A stretch of DNA of 64,000 nucleotides from AC-32 sp963716865 (GTDB taxonomy: Bacteria > Actinomycetota > Thermoleophilia > Gaiellales > Gaiellaceae), in NCBI GenBank assembly GCA_963716865.1, contig CAVQUF010000003.1, positions 62,001-126,000 on the forward strand, written 5' to 3'. Below, one piece after another: positions 62,505-64,000 of this stretch (position 1 is its first letter; the number at the start of each line of letters is the position of its first letter). A model generated the notes under the pieces. It ran no database searches. It saw only the letters and a program-made list of their open reading frames with translations, and was not told the origin of the DNA. A program made the position numbers and the translations under genes.

Positions 62505-62962
62505 CGCGCCTCCCTGACGAGGCGCGCGAAGTAGCGCCGGCTGATCAGCGAATGCAAGCGCGCCTGCGCCTGCACGTAGAGCGCTCCCGCGAGCCTGGGG
62601 ACGTACTCCGTCAGCGTCGAGCGCAGAATCACGGGGTCGCCGCTTACTTGCTCGAGGGTGAGCGCTCCGCCGGGCCGGCCGACCAGGAGCCCGCCGACGA
62701 TGGGATAGGTGCACGCGACCGAGCCGGGATCGGCGATCACGGTTGGGGTGCCGAGACTGATCAGCGCCGCGCCTCGACCGAAAAGGCGGACGTCGATGTG
62801 CCCGTGGCTGGTATCTGCGCGAACGAGTCGGAGCGTCGTTGCCTCGACCTCATGCCAGTAGCTTGCGGCGAGCATCGCCGCTCCTTGAGGCGACGGCTCG
62901 ACGAGCAGCTTGGCGGCCGTCGCAGTCTCGAGCGATGTCACGGGTTTCGAGACGTGGCTCAA
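62501..62962 (-). CDS. Protein of unknown function in the CarH-like operon
   Basis: 153 aa. No recognised motifs; a mixed alpha-beta chain with YPIVGGLLVGRPGGALTLEQ and a basic C-terminus. Its ATG overlaps the stop of the MerR gene upstream (ATGA), and its stop overlaps the oxidoreductase start. Co-transcription suggests a light-response or redox role. Confidence 0.65.
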   Translation of the reverse strand: MSHVSKPVTSLETATAAKLLVEPSPQGAAMLAASYWHEVEATTLRLVRADTSHGHIDVRLFGRGAALISLGTPTVIADPGSVACTYPIVGGLLVGRPGGALTLEQVSGDPVILRSTLTEYVPRLAGALYVQAQARLHSLISRRYFARLVREAR

Positions 62963-63828
62963 GCTCTCGTCGCGGCGACGCGATCAGCGGCAGCCACCGG
63001 GTCGACGTCGAGGAGGCGAGCGCGTGCTCTCTTCGCGAGCTCTGCACTCGCTCCAGAGCCGGCGAGCCACACCTGGGCCGTCTTCGCCACGCGGCGCAGA
63101 TCAGATCCCGAGCGTGCAAGCCGGCCGGGCGCGACGGACGCGATCACGATCGCCTGGAACGGGAGCGAACGAGCGGTCTCGGCGAGTGTGACCAGCGGCG
63201 TGTCCTGGCCCAGATACGTGATGCGCCAGCCTCGAGCCCGTAGAGCCAGGCCGAAGGCGATCAGCCCGAGGTCGTGCTGCTCCCCGGGAGCGCAGGCCAG
63301 CAGCGCACGCGGCCCGGCGCCCCGATCCCAGCCTCTAGCGAGGCCGAGCAGTCTGCCCCGCAGGAGCTGGCTGGCGAAGTGCTCCTGGCCGACCGACGCC
63401 TGACCGCTCGCCCAGCGCTCGCCGAGCTCGCGCAAATAGGGCAGCACCACGTTCGAGATCACGCTCTCGGGTGCGAGCTCCGCCAGGAGGCTGTCGAGCG
63501 TGCTGTGGGCTGCGCTCTCATCGAGCTGGTCGAGGGCTTCGCGAAGCTCCTGCGCGCGGCGTCGGAGGATCGGCTCGTCAGCGGAGCCGCCGTCGTCCTC
63601 CGCCAGGGTGAGTCGGGCGGCCTCGGCGGCCGACATTCCATTCTGCACGTGCAAGCGCATGAGTGACACGCGCCGTTCGTCGGCCGGGGAGTAGAGCCGG
63701 AATCCACCCTCCGTGCGGGTTGGGCGGAGCAGCCCGTACCGGCGCTCCCAGGCACGCAGGAGCTCCGCGCTGACGCCTGTTCGTCGGCTCAACTCACCGA
63801 TTCGGAGCTGTTCGGTCCCGGCCGCCAT
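62959..63828 (-). CDS. MerR-family regulator with B12-binding domain (CarH/LitR-like)
   Basis: 289 aa. MerR winged helix (9-75: LRIGELSRRTGVSAELLRAWERRYGLL, RTEGGFRLYSPADE), a helical capping domain with WASGQASVGQEHFASQLLRG (the W and E-H pattern of light-sensing CarH), and a B12-binding Rossmann domain with GEQHDLGLIAFGLALRARGWRITYLGQDTP (E-x-H-x-x-G). Such proteins sense light through adenosylcobalamin and repress target genes in the dark. The start has TAGAAT 6 nt upstream. Divergent from a DUF378 gene over operator-like repeats. Confidence 0.92.
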   Translation of the reverse strand: MAAGTEQLRIGELSRRTGVSAELLRAWERRYGLLRPTRTEGGFRLYSPADERRVSLMRLHVQNGMSAAEAARLTLAEDDGGSADEPILRRRAQELREALDQLDESAAHSTLDSLLAELAPESVISNVVLPYLRELGERWASGQASVGQEHFASQLLRGRLLGLARGWDRGAGPRALLACAPGEQHDLGLIAFGLALRARGWRITYLGQDTPLVTLAETARSLPFQAIVIASVAPGRLARSGSDLRRVAKTAQVWLAGSGASAELAKRARARLLDVDPVAAADRVAATRA

Positions 63829-63834
63829 GCCTGC

Positions 63835-63840
63835 ATTCTA
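63835..63840 (-). promoter_or_regulatory. Putative leaderless -10 box for the CarH-like operon
   Basis: TAGAAT, 6 nt before ATG 63828. Confidence 0.5.
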
Positions 63841-63845
63841 CAGAA

Positions 63846-63898
63846 GCTGGACAAACATTTGACAGCAAGCCAGAGTCTTTGTACAGTCTCTGGACAAA
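63846..63898. promoter_or_regulatory. Operator-like repeats between the CarH-like and DUF378 genes
   Basis: CTGGACAAA occurs twice in direct orientation (63847-63855, 63890-63898). The second forms an inverted repeat with TTTGTACAG (63878-63886), one mismatch, across the DUF378 -10 box; TTTGAC at 63858 is a further half-site. Likely binding sites for the CarH-like protein. Confidence 0.65.
63859..63887 (+). promoter_or_regulatory. Sigma-70 promoter toward the DUF378 gene
   Basis: TTGACA (-35) at 63859-63864, 17-nt spacer, TACAGT (-10) at 63882-63887, overlapping the operator repeats. Confidence 0.7.
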
Positions 63899-63921
63899 TC
63901 GTAAACAGAAAGGAGCACGAA

Positions 63922-64000
63922 ATGAAGAGGATCGACATCCTCGCAGCAGTTCTTCTGGTGGTCGGCGGGCTCAACTGGGGCCTGGTCGCCGTCGCGGGGT
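63922..64000 (+). CDS. DUF378 family membrane protein, 3' end missing
   Basis: 26 residues visible: MKRIDILAAVLLVVGGLNWG, typical of DUF378 (YuzA-like) small membrane proteins. AAAGGAG stands about 7 nt upstream. The gene continues beyond the window. Its promoter overlaps the CarH-like operators, so it may be light- or B12-regulated. Confidence 0.8.
   Translation, partial: MKRIDILAAVLLVVGGLNWGLVAVAG

Overview
The window is very GC-rich, gene-dense bacterial chromosome with GTG and TTG starts, many 4-bp stop/start overlaps (ATGA, GTGA), actinobacterial-style gene content (HAD-GH65 fusion, CBS-domain cystathionine synthase, DUF1275, Dyp peroxidase, Flp pilin, B12-binding MerR regulator) and many apparently leaderless promoters (TANNNT 6-8 nt before the start codon). 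I infer an Actinomycetota chromosome, possibly Thermoleophilia-like; there is no 16S gene here to settle this.

Layout. 0-8 kb: 3' part of an AAA/TPR regulator, a tandem-DUF4389 membrane protein, an MFS exporter, small enzymes, a GNAT acetyltransferase and an EamA exporter. 8-15 kb: purine synthesis genes purL-purF and purM-purN-purH, separated by two small minus-strand genes (VOC protein, two-TM protein). 15-21.5 kb: a secreted six-hairpin glycosidase-like protein, then a sulfur/redox operon (cystathionine beta-synthase, BolA, monothiol glutaredoxin with a CGNS site, cystathionine gamma-synthase, MBL hydrolase). 21.5-32.7 kb: Flp pilin, unknown proteins, a GT4 plus glycogen-debranching pair, an SDR, a small DNA-binding-like gene bracketed by identical palindromes, a zinc exporter, a Ste24-like M48 protease and a divergent FtsH-like protease with large insertions. 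32.7-45.5 kb: MshEN protein, phosphoesterase, ATP-grasp ligase, MDR oxidoreductase, a tRNA-Val pseudogene, a flavin reductase, an M20 peptidase, tRNA-Val, tRNA-Glu, a sigma-70 factor that probably starts at CTG, a subtilase, a Dyp peroxidase and FtsH. 45.5-55.8 kb: stress and metabolic genes (DUF1275, zinc-less DksA-like, WrbA, PAP2, phosphoribosyltransferase, RtcB, alpha/beta hydrolase, HAD-GH65, universal stress protein).

55.85-61.6 kb is an accessory island beside tRNA-Lys. It holds a split tyrosine recombinase, an excisionase-like gene, a truncated kinase N-lobe and a two-gene module: an RHH + Mrr_N-type winged-helix protein translationally coupled to a 780-aa GHKL (HSP90/MORC-like) ATPase, behind a strong promoter full of inverted repeats. 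This is the best candidate for an undescribed system, probably genome defence. The island's far side carries a cytochrome c tail fragment. 61.6-64 kb: a CarH/LitR-like MerR-B12 regulator operon divergent from a DUF378 gene, with shared operator-like repeats between them.
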